Origin: Bacteroidota bacterium
GTDB taxonomy: Bacteria; Bacteroidota; Ignavibacteria; Tepidaquicellales; Tepidaquicellaceae
Reading direction: 5' to 3'
Assembly: GCA_023429265.1 (NCBI GenBank)
Contig: JAEYVS010000031.1
Location: forward strand, 1 to 35,328
Length of the DNA stretch: 35,328 bases
Shown: positions 12,632 through 22,546 of the stretch, piece after piece
Layout of the letters: every line of letters starts with the position of its first letter
How positions within the stretch are numbered: the stretch's first letter is position 1
The notes under the pieces: generated by a model
Seen by the model: only the letters and a program-made list of their open reading frames with translations
Database searches by the model: none
Told to the model about the DNA's origin: nothing
Position numbers and translations under genes: made by a program

Positions 12632-15600
12632 ATGGCAATTAAACAAGAAAGAAAGCCAAAGCGATTTAGTAAAATCTCTATCAATCTTGCTTCGACCGAA
12701 TCCATAACATCCAGTTCTTATGGCGAGGTAACAAAGCCTGAGACCATAAACTACAGAACATTTAAGCCTGATAAAGACGGTTTGTTTTGTGAAAAGATAT
12801 TCGGACCTGTAAAAGACTGGGAATGCCATTGTGGAAAATACAAAGGCATAAGATACAAAGGCATAGTTTGCGATAGGTGCGGCGTGGAAGTTAATATGAA
12901 GAGCGTCAGAAGAGAAAGAATGGGACACATTGCATTATCCGTCCCGGTTGTTCACATCTGGTACTTCAGATCCCTCCCGTCAAAGATAGGTTACGTGCTT
13001 GGAATATCCAATAAGGATCTTGAAAAGATCATTTATTATGAAACATATGTAGTAGTCAATCCCGGTAAAACAAACCATAAGAAAATGGATTTTATTACCG
13101 AGGAAGAGTACAACGAGATTCTGGATGGTATGACTGAAGAAGAGCATGAGCTGCCTGATGATGACCCAAAGAAGTTTTACGCGGAACAAGGTGGTGTTGC
13201 TGTGAAGGAATTGCTTAAGAGAGTGAACATTGATGATGAAGTTATAAGATTAAGAGAAGAGTTGAAGGACAATCCGTCTGCTCTGAAGAAAAATGAGAAC
13301 ATCAAGAGATTGAGAGTGCTTGAGTCATTCAGACGCAGCGAGGCTCTCAGACCTAATAGACCTGAATGGATGGTACTGGATGTAATACCGGTAATTCCGC
13401 CGGAACTCAGACCACTTGTACCCCTTGAAGGCGGCAGATTCGCAACGAGCGATCTAAACGATCTTTACAGAAGGGTAATTATCAGGAATAACAGGCTCAA
13501 GAGATTAATGGAAATCAAAGCTCCGGAAGTAATTCTCAGAAATGAAAAGAGAATGCTCCAGGAAGCAGTAGATGCATTGCTCGATAATTCCAGAAGGGTA
13601 ACAGCTGTAAAGGCTGAAAACAGGGCTTTAAAATCTCTCTCAGACATACTGAAAGGTAAGCAAGGGCGATTCAGACAGAATCTTCTTGGTAAGAGAGTTG
13701 ATTATTCGGGACGTTCAGTTATTGTTGTTGGTCCTGAACTAAAGCTTCATCAGTGCGGTCTTCCAAAGGATATCGCGCTTGAGCTTTTCAAACCTTTTGT
13801 AATCCGAAGGCTTATCGACAGAGACTATGTAAAAACAGTTAAGAGCGCAAAGAAGCTCATCGACAGACGTACACCGGAAGTATGGGACATACTTGAAAAT
13901 GTGATTGACGGACATCCTGTTATGCTTAACAGGGCTCCGACCCTGCACAGGCTCAGTATCCAGGCTTTCCAGCCGGTACTTATCGAAGGTAAAGCAATAA
14001 TGCTTCACCCGCTTGTATGTACCGCATTTAATGCTGACTTTGATGGTGACCAGATGGCTATTCACGTGCCTCTGTCATACGACGCTCAGCTTGAAGCTGG
14101 TGTACTTATGCTTTCGTCTCATAATATACTTTCTCCACAGAATGGCGCACCGATCATTGTACCTAACCAGGAGATGATTCTCGGGTGTTATTATGTGACA
14201 AAGGAGATGAAAGGTGATAAAGGTGAGGGAATGACATTTAGTTCTCCTGATGAAGTACTTCTTGCTTATGACCTTAAACAGGTGGGGCTTCACGCCGCCA
14301 TTAAAGTAAGGGTGAAAGGCCAAATCATAGAAACAACTGTGGGAAGGGTTATTTTTAACCAGATAGTTCCTGAGACAGTGCCTTTCATAAATGAGTTATT
14401 AAGGAAGAAAAAGATTTATGAAATAATAGGAATGATCTACAATAAGGTCGGTAATTTGAGGACGGCAATATTCCTTGATGACCTTAAAGAGATCGGATTT
14501 AAGTATTCAACAATGGGCGGTCTGTCTGTTAATATCGATGATATAGAAATCCCGGGTAACAAATGGGAAATCATCAGCGAGGCTCAGAAAAGAGTAGATG
14601 TAATTGAAAAGTCAAAGAGAAGAGGTATTATATCTGAAAATGAAAGATATAATAAAGTTATTGATATCTGGACACACGTACGGGATGAAGTGAAGAGAGA
14701 GCTGATGACAAATCTGACCAGGTCAAAACAGGGATTCAACTCACTGCATATGATGATCGACTCCGGCGCGAGAGGTTCCGCTGATCAGGTCAGCCAGCTT
14801 GCAGGAATGAGGGGTCTTATGCAGAAGCCTCAAAAGTCATTAACAGGCCAGGCAGGTGAAATTATTGAAAACCCTATCCTGGCAAACTTTAAAGAAGGTC
14901 TTTCTATCCTTGAGTACTTTATTTCTACTCACGGAGCAAGAAAAGGTCTCGCGGATACAGCTCTTAAGACTGCTGACGCGGGTTACCTAACGAGAAGACT
15001 TGTCGATGTGGCTCAGGATGTTATTATATCTGAAGTTGACTGTGGTACAATAAGAGGTGTCGAAACTGAAGCCTTAAAAGAAGGTGAAGATATAAAGGAA
15101 ACACTTGCAGAAAGAATCCTGGGAAGGGTAGCTACACACGATGTAGTAAATCCTCTCAATAAGGAACTTGTAGTAGCAGCAGGTGAAGAGATAGATGAAG
15201 AAAAAGCTGAGATAATCTCAAACTCTCCGATAGAAGCAGTAGAAATAAGGTCAGTATTGACTTGTGAGTCGAAGAGAGGGGTTTGTGCGAAGTGTTATGG
15301 TAGGAATCTTGCAACGGGTAAAATGGTGGAAGTAGGTGAGGCGACAGGAATCATAGCAGCACAGTCCATCGGTGAGCCCGGAACACAGCTTACTCTAAGA
15401 ACTTTCCACATCGGTGGTACAGCAAGTAAGATCATTGCCCAATCACAGGTAACAACTAAGTTCGAAGGTAAGACGAAATTTGAAAACCTGAGATTAGTTG
15501 AGTACAAATCTGCGGTAGGTACTACATCAATGTCACTTAGCCGTAACGGAGTCATCAACATTGTAGATGATCACGGTTCGGTATTGACGAGGTATCACGT

Positions 15601-16879
15601 ACCTTACGGTTCCAACCTGTTGGTTTCGGATAAGCAGAAGGTAGATAAAAATCAGATGCTATACGAATGGGATCCGTACAACTCTGTTATTGTGGCGGAG
15701 AATGACGGTACGATTAACTATGTAGATATGCAGGAAGGCAAGCAGTATGAGCTGATAAAAGATGAACAGACCGGACACTATCAAAAGACAGTAGTCGAAA
15801 GTAAAGATAAGACTAAGAGCCCGGCAATCCAGATTGTGGATGAAGAAGGAAATGCGCTAAGTACGTATTTAATTCCTGCAAAGGCTAACCTTCTTGTCGA
15901 TGATCACACAGCCGTGAAAGCAGGAACAATTCTTGTCAAGATTCCGAGAGACTCCGGTAAAACCAGAGACATCACGGGTGGTCTTCCAAGAGTAACCGAG
16001 CTATTCGAAGCAAGAAGTCCTAATGACCCCGCAAAGATCGCTGAAATCGATGGCAGAGTCGAAATCGGTAAGCTTTCGAGAGGAAGCAGAGAGCTGAGAA
16101 TACACAGCTTAGACGGAAGCAAGGTCGTTGATTATAAAGTGCCAATCGGAAAGCATATTCTCGTAAGAGACGGTGATATCGTCAAATCAGGTGAGCCATT
16201 AACAGGTGGTGCATTTGATCCGGTAGACATTCTAAAAATTCAGGGTGTATCGTCAGTTCAGGAGTATCTTGTTAATGAGATCCAGGAAGTTTACAGGATC
16301 CAGGGTGTAAAGATCAATGACAAGCACATTGAAGTAATTGTAAGACAGATGCTTCAAAAGGTTAAGATCACAGACCCGGGTGATACAAGGTTCCTTGAAG
16401 GTGATATCATCCATAAAAATCTTTTCACTGACGGCAATAATGAGCTGAAAGGAAAAGTAATAATAACTGAAACAGGCGGAAGCAATCTAAAGATAGGCGA
16501 TGTAATTACGAAGAAAGAAGCTAAGGACGTAAAGGCTGAACTGAAAAAGAAAGACAAAGAACAGATCAAGACACGCGATGCAATGCCATCAACAGCTGAC
16601 GCAATTCTTCTGGGTATCACTCAGACTTCATTGACCACAGAGAGCTTTATCTCAGCAGCATCATTCCAGGAAACCACCAGGGTTCTCACTGATGCAGCTA
16701 TTAAAGGTAAAGTAGATCATTTGTTAGGCTTGAAGGAGAATGTTATCATCGGACAGCTTATTCCAGCAGGAACAGGCCTCAAAAAATACCGCGACTTATT
16801 AGTTGTTAAGGAACGTGAAGCCTCTCAGCCGGATCATATTAAGGTTGAAGCCGAAGAAGAAGTACAGGTAGAGGCATAA
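12632..16879 (+). CDS. rpoC: DNA-directed RNA polymerase subunit beta-prime
   Basis: The 1415-residue subunit carries the catalytic magnesium site NADFDGD at residues 467-473. The N-terminal zinc site is C65, C67, C80 and C83 (ECHCGKY and CDRCGVEV). A second zinc site lies around LTCESKRGVCAKCYGRN. The bridge helix/trigger loop region appears near GARGSADQVSQLAGMRGLM, and ATGIIAAQSIGEPGTQLTLR is conserved. It starts at ATG 12632 after GGAGAG six bases upstream. An acidic tail ends the protein, and a strong intrinsic terminator ends the transcript 25 bases after the stop. This closes the secE-to-rpoC block. Confidence 0.98.
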   Translation: MAIKQERKPKRFSKISINLASTESITSSSYGEVTKPETINYRTFKPDKDGLFCEKIFGPVKDWECHCGKYKGIRYKGIVCDRCGVEVNMKSVRRERMGHIALSVPVVHIWYFRSLPSKIGYVLGISNKDLEKIIYYETYVVVNPGKTNHKKMDFITEEEYNEILDGMTEEEHELPDDDPKKFYAEQGGVAVKELLKRVNIDDEVIRLREELKDNPSALKKNENIKRLRVLESFRRSEALRPNRPEWMVLDVIPVIPPELRPLVPLEGGRFATSDLNDLYRRVIIRNNRLKRLMEIKAPEVILRNEKRMLQEAVDALLDNSRRVTAVKAENRALKSLSDILKGKQGRFRQNLLGKRVDYSGRSVIVVGPELKLHQCGLPKDIALELFKPFVIRRLIDRDYVKTVKSAKKLIDRRTPEVWDILENVIDGHPVMLNRAPTLHRLSIQAFQPVLIEGKAIMLHPLVCTAFNADFDGDQMAIHVPLSYDAQLEAGVLMLSSHNILSPQNGAPIIVPNQEMILGCYYVTKEMKGDKGEGMTFSSPDEVLLAYDLKQVGLHAAIKVRVKGQIIETTVGRVIFNQIVPETVPFINELLRKKKIYEIIGMIYNKVGNLRTAIFLDDLKEIGFKYSTMGGLSVNIDDIEIPGNKWEIISEAQKRVDVIEKSKRRGIISENERYNKVIDIWTHVRDEVKRELMTNLTRSKQGFNSLHMMIDSGARGSADQVSQLAGMRGLMQKPQKSLTGQAGEIIENPILANFKEGLSILEYFISTHGARKGLADTALKTADAGYLTRRLVDVAQDVIISEVDCGTIRGVETEALKEGEDIKETLAERILGRVATHDVVNPLNKELVVAAGEEIDEEKAEIISNSPIEAVEIRSVLTCESKRGVCAKCYGRNLATGKMVEVGEATGIIAAQSIGEPGTQLTLRTFHIGGTASKIIAQSQVTTKFEGKTKFENLRLVEYKSAVGTTSMSLSRNGVINIVDDHGSVLTRYHVPYGSNLLVSDKQKVDKNQMLYEWDPYNSVIVAENDGTINYVDMQEGKQYELIKDEQTGHYQKTVVESKDKTKSPAIQIVDEEGNALSTYLIPAKANLLVDDHTAVKAGTILVKIPRDSGKTRDITGGLPRVTELFEARSPNDPAKIAEIDGRVEIGKLSRGSRELRIHSLDGSKVVDYKVPIGKHILVRDGDIVKSGEPLTGGAFDPVDILKIQGVSSVQEYLVNEIQEVYRIQGVKINDKHIEVIVRQMLQKVKITDPGDTRFLEGDIIHKNLFTDGNNELKGKVIITETGGSNLKIGDVITKKEAKDVKAELKKKDKEQIKTRDAMPSTADAILLGITQTSLTTESFISAASFQETTRVLTDAAIKGKVDHLLGLKENVIIGQLIPAGTGLKKYRDLLVVKEREASQPDHIKVEAEEEVQVEA

Positions 16880-16904
16880 ACCAGCTTATTTCAGGCAATA
16901 ATAC

Positions 16905-16939
16905 AGCCATCCTATGAAAATAGGGTGGCTTTTTGTTTT
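16905..16939 (+). terminator. Strong Rho-independent terminator after rpoC
   Basis: The 11-base-pair stem (AGCCATCCTAT 16905-16915 with ATAGGGTGGCT 16920-16930, one T-G pair) is closed by a stable GAAA tetraloop and followed by TTTTGTTTT. Confidence 0.95.
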
Positions 16940-16993
16940 CCCTCCCATAAATCCCAATATCCACCTAAAATAAATAATTTCATACAAATAATG

Positions 16994-17024
16994 TTTGACT
17001 TTTAAAAGAAATTAGTTATTTTTG
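16994..17024 (+). promoter_or_regulatory. Bacteroidota-type promoter of the dcw operon
   Basis: TTTG at 16994-16997, exactly 19 bases, then TATTTTTG at 17017-17024 gives a full match to TTTG-N19-TANNTTTG, the -33/-7 consensus of Bacteroidota primary sigma factor. Transcription should start near 17031, at the first MraZ box. The -35 also reads TTGACT, but no good -10 lies 16-18 bases on. Confidence 0.8.
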
Positions 17025-17032
17025 TATATAAA

Positions 17033-17058
17033 GTGGGGAAAAGTGGGGAGATGTGGAG
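17033..17058 (+). promoter_or_regulatory. MraZ operator: three direct repeats at 10-bp spacing
   Basis: GTGGGG (17033), GTGGGG (17043) and GTGGAG (17053) repeat with exactly one helical turn between them. This is the TGGGN-N5-TGGGN pattern bound by MraZ in E. coli. The boxes begin at the predicted transcription start and lie 39 bases before mraZ, fitting autorepression of the division operon. Confidence 0.8.
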
Positions 17059-17096
17059 ACCCCTCCCTTGATTTTCCGCAAAAATCAGCATTTTTT

Positions 17097-17567
17097 ATGT
17101 TTCAAGGTCACGCTACATGCAATCTTGATGTCAAGTCCAGGCTTATGATTCCTGCAAAATTCAGGAAATATATGAAGCCCGAGGCTGACAATAAACTAAT
17201 TCTTACCAGGGGTATGGAAAATTGTGTGCTGGTCTATCCCCAGGATGAGTGGGAAAAAGTAAAAATTGCATTAAGTGGATACAATTCATTTAATAAAGAC
17301 CAGAGGTATTTTATCCGTGAATTTTTTATGTATGTGAATGAATGCGAATTGGATTCACAGAATCGAATTCTCATCCCACCACAACTCAAAGAATATGCTC
17401 AGCTGGATAAGGAAGTAGTAATGCTCGGACTGATGGATAAGATGGAGATATGGAATCCCAAACTCAAAGATGAGTATGATAAGTCACAGACTCAGTCATA
17501 TGAAGAAATAGCTGAGAAGGTCTCCGAAATAATCACAGCCAATAACAACGGCGGAATATCCACTTAG
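17097..17567 (+). CDS. mraZ: Transcriptional regulator MraZ
   Basis: The 156-residue protein has two AbrB-like half-domains, each with the DxxxRxxxP signature: DVKSRLMIP near residues 9-17 and DSQNRILIP near 84-92. MraZ forms a ring-shaped oligomer that binds repeats upstream of its own operon and represses it in E. coli. The open frame continues upstream to 17022 through the operator, but the family start MFQGHATCNLD fixes ATG 17097; no Shine-Dalgarno is present. The stop codon is immediately followed by the rsmH ATG with no gap, so translation is probably coupled. Confidence 0.95.
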   Translation: MFQGHATCNLDVKSRLMIPAKFRKYMKPEADNKLILTRGMENCVLVYPQDEWEKVKIALSGYNSFNKDQRYFIREFFMYVNECELDSQNRILIPPQLKEYAQLDKEVVMLGLMDKMEIWNPKLKDEYDKSQTQSYEEIAEKVSEIITANNNGGIST

Positions 17568-18503
17568 ATGAAGGATGATTTCCATACACCCGTTCTTTTA
17601 AATGAAGCTGTAGAGTATCTATTGAATCCCGAAATAAAAGACCAGATCATTGCCGACTGTACTCTTGGCGGAGGCGGTTATTCTGAACTTATCTGCAAAG
17701 AAACATCAGCCGATAGCAAAGTGATCTGCATAGATAAGGACCTGAATGCTCTGAAGCATGCAAAAGAAAGGCTGAAGGAATGGGAAGCAAAGACTGTCTT
17801 TGTGAACGGAAATTTTGGTGAGCTAAGTCAACTGCTTAATGAGACAGGAATAGGCAAAGTAACCGGGATTGTGATGGACCTTGGGCTTTCGTCATACCAG
17901 CTGGAAGCAGAAGAGGGATTCAGTTTTATGAGAGATACAAAGCTGGATATGAGGGCTTTTAAAAGGGATGAAGTCACCGCAGCGGAAATACTCAATGAAT
18001 ACCCGGAATCAGACTTGAACAGAGTTTTTGAAGAATATGGTGAAATAGGGAACGCTGAAAGACTCACAGCCGCTATTGTCAAAAGCAGAAAGAAGAACGA
18101 AATCATTAGCACTTTTGACCTGGTGGGAATAGTAGATAGTGAATACAAAATAGACCAAAAGAACAGAATTAATTTTTTGGCAAAGATATTCCAGGCATTA
18201 AGGATAGAGGTTAACAGGGAAATGCAAAACCTGGAAAATGTTCTCAAAGATTCTGAGGAACTACTGGTAAGCGGCGGTAGGTTGGTAGTTGTTTCATATC
18301 ATTCGTTGGAAGATAGAATAGTAAAGAATTTTTTAAGAGAGAAAGCAAAGAGAGAGAAAATTTCCAAATATAAGGAAACGGAATCAAAAGATAGTCCGAA
18401 ATTGAAATTACTTACAAAAAAAGCCATAAAGCCGGACTATAAAGAAGTGAAAGAAAATCCGAGAGCCAGAAGCGCAAAGCTTAGAGCTGCAGAGAAGATA
18501 TAA
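17568..18503 (+). CDS. rsmH: 16S rRNA (cytosine(1402)-N(4))-methyltransferase RsmH
   Basis: The 311-residue SAM-dependent methyltransferase (also called MraW) modifies C1402 in the ribosomal decoding centre. HTPVLLNEAVEYL at the N-terminus and the glycine-rich SAM loop DCTLGGGGYSE (residues 30-40) are diagnostic. Further blocks are MDLGLSSYQLE, the inserted helical domain with FLAKIFQALRIEVNREM, and VVSYHSLEDRIVKNF. It begins on the base after the mraZ stop. Twelve bases follow before ftsL. Confidence 0.97.
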   Translation: MKDDFHTPVLLNEAVEYLLNPEIKDQIIADCTLGGGGYSELICKETSADSKVICIDKDLNALKHAKERLKEWEAKTVFVNGNFGELSQLLNETGIGKVTGIVMDLGLSSYQLEAEEGFSFMRDTKLDMRAFKRDEVTAAEILNEYPESDLNRVFEEYGEIGNAERLTAAIVKSRKKNEIISTFDLVGIVDSEYKIDQKNRINFLAKIFQALRIEVNREMQNLENVLKDSEELLVSGGRLVVVSYHSLEDRIVKNFLREKAKREKISKYKETESKDSPKLKLLTKKAIKPDYKEVKENPRARSAKLRAAEKI

Positions 18504-18515
18504 GAAGATATAAAA

Positions 18516-18854
18516 TTGAAAAGAAATTCGCACATAGAGGAAAAAAAATCAAAAGTAAAGATCTCAATCTTTTACGCGCTTTTGTCATTAACCCTGATTG
18601 CAGTGCTTACGGTCTTTTACATCAGCAATATCATCGCGTCCAATAACCTTTCTGTAGAGAATAATAAGCTAAAGGATGAAGTAAACTCCATAAAGCAAAC
18701 AAATGATTTTCTCATGACCGAGGTGGAAAAACTTAGCAGCTTTGAGAGAATTAAAGTGGCAGCTGGAGAAAAGCTGAATATGGTTTACTCTGACTCAGTC
18801 ATAGATGACAATAAGGTAATAATTTTAAAGAAATCTGATATTGAAAATAATTAA
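18516..18854 (+). CDS. ftsL: FtsL-like divisome protein
   Basis: The 112-residue bitopic protein has a basic N-terminus, one membrane helix (about 15-38) and a short coiled coil (about 46-75: NNKLKDEVNSIKQTNDF) ending with a conserved-looking FERIKVAAGEKLNM. FtsL forms a complex with FtsQ and FtsB and activates FtsW/FtsI at the septum. Sequence similarity in this family is low, so the name rests on topology and its place between rsmH and ftsI. The start is TTG 18516 after AGAAGATA; no ATG is available near the N-terminus. Confidence 0.8.
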   Translation: MKRNSHIEEKKSKVKISIFYALLSLTLIAVLTVFYISNIIASNNLSVENNKLKDEVNSIKQTNDFLMTEVEKLSSFERIKVAAGEKLNMVYSDSVIDDNKVIILKKSDIENN

Positions 18855-18860
18855 AGCTTC

Positions 18861-21041
18861 TTGAAGGATAACTTCAAAATAAAAACAGATCCAAACCAAA
18901 AGTATAACCGCAGAATAAACTTCTTCGCGGGTGTCTTTACATTACTATTTATTGCCGTGGCAGTGAAATTATTTGTCATTCAGGTAATGGATTCTGAAAA
19001 ATATAAGATAGCAGCGAAAAAGCAGTATGAAACCAAGGTTGTACTTTACCCTTCTCGCGGATTGATATTCGATAGAAATATGAACCTGTTGGTGTCAAAT
19101 TCCTACCGGGTATCGCTGGCGGTAGATCCAAATATGGTCGAGGAGCCTGAAAAGCTGGCAGATCTTTTGGCGGGTAAGTTTAATAAAGATAGGAATGAAT
19201 ATCTGCAAAAGATCACAGCTGAGAATACATCTTTTGTCTATCTGGAAAGAAAAGTCGATCCGGAGAATGTTGGAGGTTTGGATTCACTTGAAATGCCAGG
19301 GCTTATAGTGATGACAGAGCCCACCAGGGTATATAATTATGGTTACCTCGGATCACAGATATTAGGTTTTACAAATAATGAGAACCAGGGACAAATGGGT
19401 ATTGAGATGTCCCTGAACGACAAACTTGCAGGTAAAGACGGTTTTATGATAATGCAGAAGGATGGCAAGGGAAACACAAGACCTGCAATGAATTATCCCC
19501 GAAAAGAACCATTGAAGGGAAACAATATAGTTTTAACAATAGATATTAACATACAGAGAATCATTGAAGAAGAGCTGGCAAAAGGAATAAGAGAGTTTAA
19601 CGCGGACGGCGGGAAAGTGGTAGTTCTTTCGACACAGACAGGTGAAATACTGGGAATGAGCTCGTATCCTACATTCGATCCCAATAACATAAGCTCGGCA
19701 GACACGGTTGGAATGCGAAATAAAGTACTCTCCGATATCTACGAGCCGGGATCCACATTCAAGTTAATCACGGCTGCCGGCTCGTTAGAAGAAAATCTGG
19801 TTGATGTGTCTACAATCATTAATACCCAGGCTGGCGGCGAATTTATGGTAAAGGATGAACACGGATCCAGTTCAATGACATTCCAACAGGCATTAGAACA
19901 ATCTAGCAATGTTGGGATGATGAGAACAGCAAGGATGCTTGGTTCTGAAAGACTTTACAAATACTCAAGGGATTTTGGTTTCGGAATTTATACAGGAGTT
20001 GAATTACCCGGGGAGAATAGAGGCCTTTTAAAGCGACCCGTAGATTTTACACCCCAGACACTCGAATATATGTCTATAGGGTACCAGGTTATGGTAAATG
20101 GTATGCAGCTCGCTACCGCATACGCGACAATTGCAAATAACGGTATGATGATGGCGCCTTACGTTTTAAAAAGAGAATTAGGGCTGGATGGAAAGGTGTT
20201 ATTTGAAAACAAACCTACGGAAGTAAGACAGGTGATATCACAGATAACAGCGCAGAAAATAAATATGCTTTTATTTGGAGCGGTTCAAAGAGGTACGGGT
20301 ACCATAGCACAGGTTGAAGGAGTAAATGTATCCGGGAAGACCGGTACGTCACAGAGGCTTGTCAATGGAAAATATTCGAGCGCATCACATAATGCTTCAT
20401 TTGTCGGATTCTTTCCGTCAGAGAATCCGGTGATCCTGATAACCGTTATCATCGATAATCCTAAATCAGGGCAGTATTATGGAGGCGCGGTATCAGCTCC
20501 GATTTTCAGAAATATTGCTACCAGGATTGTCGGCTATAAAGGACTTTCCGATTATTCAAGTGCGCAGCTCATTAATGCAAACTATGAGAAACTAAATCAA
20601 AACGAATACGAATCTGCGGCATTTACAGATAATGAAATATACCTCCCAAACATTGTAAATCTGAGAGAGCAGGATGCATTGGATATCCTTAGGGAGAAGG
20701 GCATCAGATATGAAGTAGTTAAAGATAAAACCGATATGAAAACAGAAGACCAGGGGGAATATATCGTGGCAGATCAATATCCCGAGGCAAATACTTTGTT
20801 TAAGCTGAATCCTCAGGAATACGTTAAAGTGCATCTTGTTAAAAAGCAGGCGGGTAAGCAGGAGCTATATCTTGTGCCTGACGTAACAAACCAAAGCCTC
20901 AGGAAAGCCATAAATACACTTGTGGCTGCCGGTTTTAACGTACAAATCAGCGGAAGCGGTAGAGTTATCGGACAGAGTCCGGACCCGAAATCAAAGGAGC
21001 TTCAAAAGACTACGGTTACATTATTTTGTGAAAACGAATAA
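18861..21041 (+). CDS. ftsI: Septal penicillin-binding protein (FtsI/PBP3, class B transpeptidase) with two PASTA domains
   Basis: The 726-residue protein has a membrane anchor near residues 21-42, a dimerisation (pedestal) domain from about 60, and a transpeptidase domain. Active-site motifs are STFK with Ser298 and Lys301, SSN at 348-350, and KTG at 493-495 in the frame VSGKTGTSQR. It cross-links peptidoglycan at the septum with FtsW. After the transpeptidase domain come two PASTA repeats (about 590-655 and 660-726, starting YLPNIVNL and YLVPDVTN). These are absent from E. coli FtsI but usual for FtsI/SpoVD-like proteins in several phyla. The start is TTG 18861, six bases after ftsL. Confidence 0.95.
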   Translation: MKDNFKIKTDPNQKYNRRINFFAGVFTLLFIAVAVKLFVIQVMDSEKYKIAAKKQYETKVVLYPSRGLIFDRNMNLLVSNSYRVSLAVDPNMVEEPEKLADLLAGKFNKDRNEYLQKITAENTSFVYLERKVDPENVGGLDSLEMPGLIVMTEPTRVYNYGYLGSQILGFTNNENQGQMGIEMSLNDKLAGKDGFMIMQKDGKGNTRPAMNYPRKEPLKGNNIVLTIDINIQRIIEEELAKGIREFNADGGKVVVLSTQTGEILGMSSYPTFDPNNISSADTVGMRNKVLSDIYEPGSTFKLITAAGSLEENLVDVSTIINTQAGGEFMVKDEHGSSSMTFQQALEQSSNVGMMRTARMLGSERLYKYSRDFGFGIYTGVELPGENRGLLKRPVDFTPQTLEYMSIGYQVMVNGMQLATAYATIANNGMMMAPYVLKRELGLDGKVLFENKPTEVRQVISQITAQKINMLLFGAVQRGTGTIAQVEGVNVSGKTGTSQRLVNGKYSSASHNASFVGFFPSENPVILITVIIDNPKSGQYYGGAVSAPIFRNIATRIVGYKGLSDYSSAQLINANYEKLNQNEYESAAFTDNEIYLPNIVNLREQDALDILREKGIRYEVVKDKTDMKTEDQGEYIVADQYPEANTLFKLNPQEYVKVHLVKKQAGKQELYLVPDVTNQSLRKAINTLVAAGFNVQISGSGRVIGQSPDPKSKELQKTTVTLFCENE

Positions 21042-21052
21042 TCGATTTATGA

Positions 21053-22546
21053 ATGATTAAATTTTCTGAGTTAGCTGGAGATAGTTCATTAAAGAATGCC
21101 GGGGTAAAAGATGATTTTGAAGTAAAAGGGTTAACGTACGATTCCAGGAAGGTACAGGAAGGTTTTGTGTTCTTTGCAATAATAGGGTATGAAGATGACG
21201 GTAATAGATATATAGAAGACGCGCTGGCTAAAGGTGCCGGAGCCATAATAACAGAAAGAATTGAAGGAAATGAATATACTGCCGGATTAGTGAATGGAAA
21301 CAGTCGGAGGTTATATGAAGCGCAGGATATCAGAAAAACGATGGCTGAAATGAGCAGAATCTTCTACCGTGACCCTGCGAGCGAGATTAAAGTGGTAGGA
21401 ATCACAGGCACTAACGGCAAGACAACCTGCACTTATTTGATGAAGGCAGTGATGGACAAGGCAGGATATAAAACCGGTTTAATAGGTACGATAAGCTATA
21501 TGTCCGGTGGAGAAAAAAAGGGCTCGACACTGACTACCCCGGATTCGATAGAGATATTCGGGATGCTGAGGGAAATGGTCGACAATGGAATGGAGTTTTG
21601 TGTAATGGAGGTATCTTCGATTGCCCTGGAGTTAAAAAGAGTTTATGGAGTCGATTTTAAAGCTGCGGTCTTTACGAATTTGAGCAGTGAACATCTGGAC
21701 CTCCATTCAAATATGGAGAATTACTTTAACGCGAAGAAGATATTGTTTGATGGATTGAGTGAGAATAGTTACGCGGTATCAAATAAGGATGACGAATATG
21801 GTGAAAGGATCTTTGGAAGTACAAAAGGAGAAAGAATATTTTACTCGATTGATAAAGAAAGTGACTATAAGGCAGAGGACATTAAGATGGGAATAGAAGG
21901 AATTGAATTTACAGCGGTAACAAAAAACGGAGATTTTACTATGAAAAGCGGTTTAACAGGAAGGTTTAACGTTTCAAACATTCTTGCTGTGATGGCAACG
22001 GCTAATGCTTTACGGATTGATATGAGTATCATCCGGGAAGCAATCGCCGATTTTCGTGACGTAGACGGCAGATTCACCCGCATAGAACTTCCTAATGGCG
22101 CTTATGCCGTTGTTGATTACTCTCATACATCTGATTCTCTAAAGAATGCAATCGAAGCGGCCCGCGAGATAGTAAATGCGCGGGGCAGCGGCCGGGTAAT
22201 TACCGTTTTCGGATGTGGCGGCAACCGAGACACGACAAAGCGTCCCGTAATGGGAAAATATGCCACAAGTCTTTCAGATTATACATTTATTACCTCAGAC
22301 AATCCAAGGTTTGAAGATCCTATGGCTATAATAAACCAGGTATTGACCGGTGTGGAAAACCCGGAAAATTACGAAATAGAGGAAAACAGAGAGGCTGCTA
22401 TTAGGAAAGCTATCGAATATTCAAAAGAAGGCGACATTGTTTTAATATGTGGTAAGGGACACGAGACATACCAGGAAATCAAAGGTGTTAAGACACATTT
22501 TGACGATAAGGAAATGGTAGCAAAATATTCATCTCTTGCAGTATGA
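21053..22546 (+). CDS. murE: UDP-MurNAc-tripeptide synthetase MurE (meso-diaminopimelate-adding)
   Basis: The 497-residue Mur ligase adds the third amino acid to UDP-MurNAc-L-Ala-D-Glu using ATP. LTYDSRKVQEGFVFFAI forms the N-terminal UDP-binding domain, and GTNGKT (119-124) is the P-loop. DNPR at 416-419 marks specificity for meso-diaminopimelate rather than lysine. GDIVLICGKGHETYQ is near the C-terminus. It starts at ATG 21053, 11 bases after ftsI. The stop overlaps the murF start by four bases (ATGA), indicating translational coupling. Confidence 0.97.
   Translation: MIKFSELAGDSSLKNAGVKDDFEVKGLTYDSRKVQEGFVFFAIIGYEDDGNRYIEDALAKGAGAIITERIEGNEYTAGLVNGNSRRLYEAQDIRKTMAEMSRIFYRDPASEIKVVGITGTNGKTTCTYLMKAVMDKAGYKTGLIGTISYMSGGEKKGSTLTTPDSIEIFGMLREMVDNGMEFCVMEVSSIALELKRVYGVDFKAAVFTNLSSEHLDLHSNMENYFNAKKILFDGLSENSYAVSNKDDEYGERIFGSTKGERIFYSIDKESDYKAEDIKMGIEGIEFTAVTKNGDFTMKSGLTGRFNVSNILAVMATANALRIDMSIIREAIADFRDVDGRFTRIELPNGAYAVVDYSHTSDSLKNAIEAAREIVNARGSGRVITVFGCGGNRDTTKRPVMGKYATSLSDYTFITSDNPRFEDPMAIINQVLTGVENPENYEIEENREAAIRKAIEYSKEGDIVLICGKGHETYQEIKGVKTHFDDKEMVAKYSSLAV

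Noticed and set aside
17022..17096. In-frame upstream extension of mraZ
   Set aside because: It would translate the operator repeats. The MraZ family begins at MFQGHA, matching ATG 17097.
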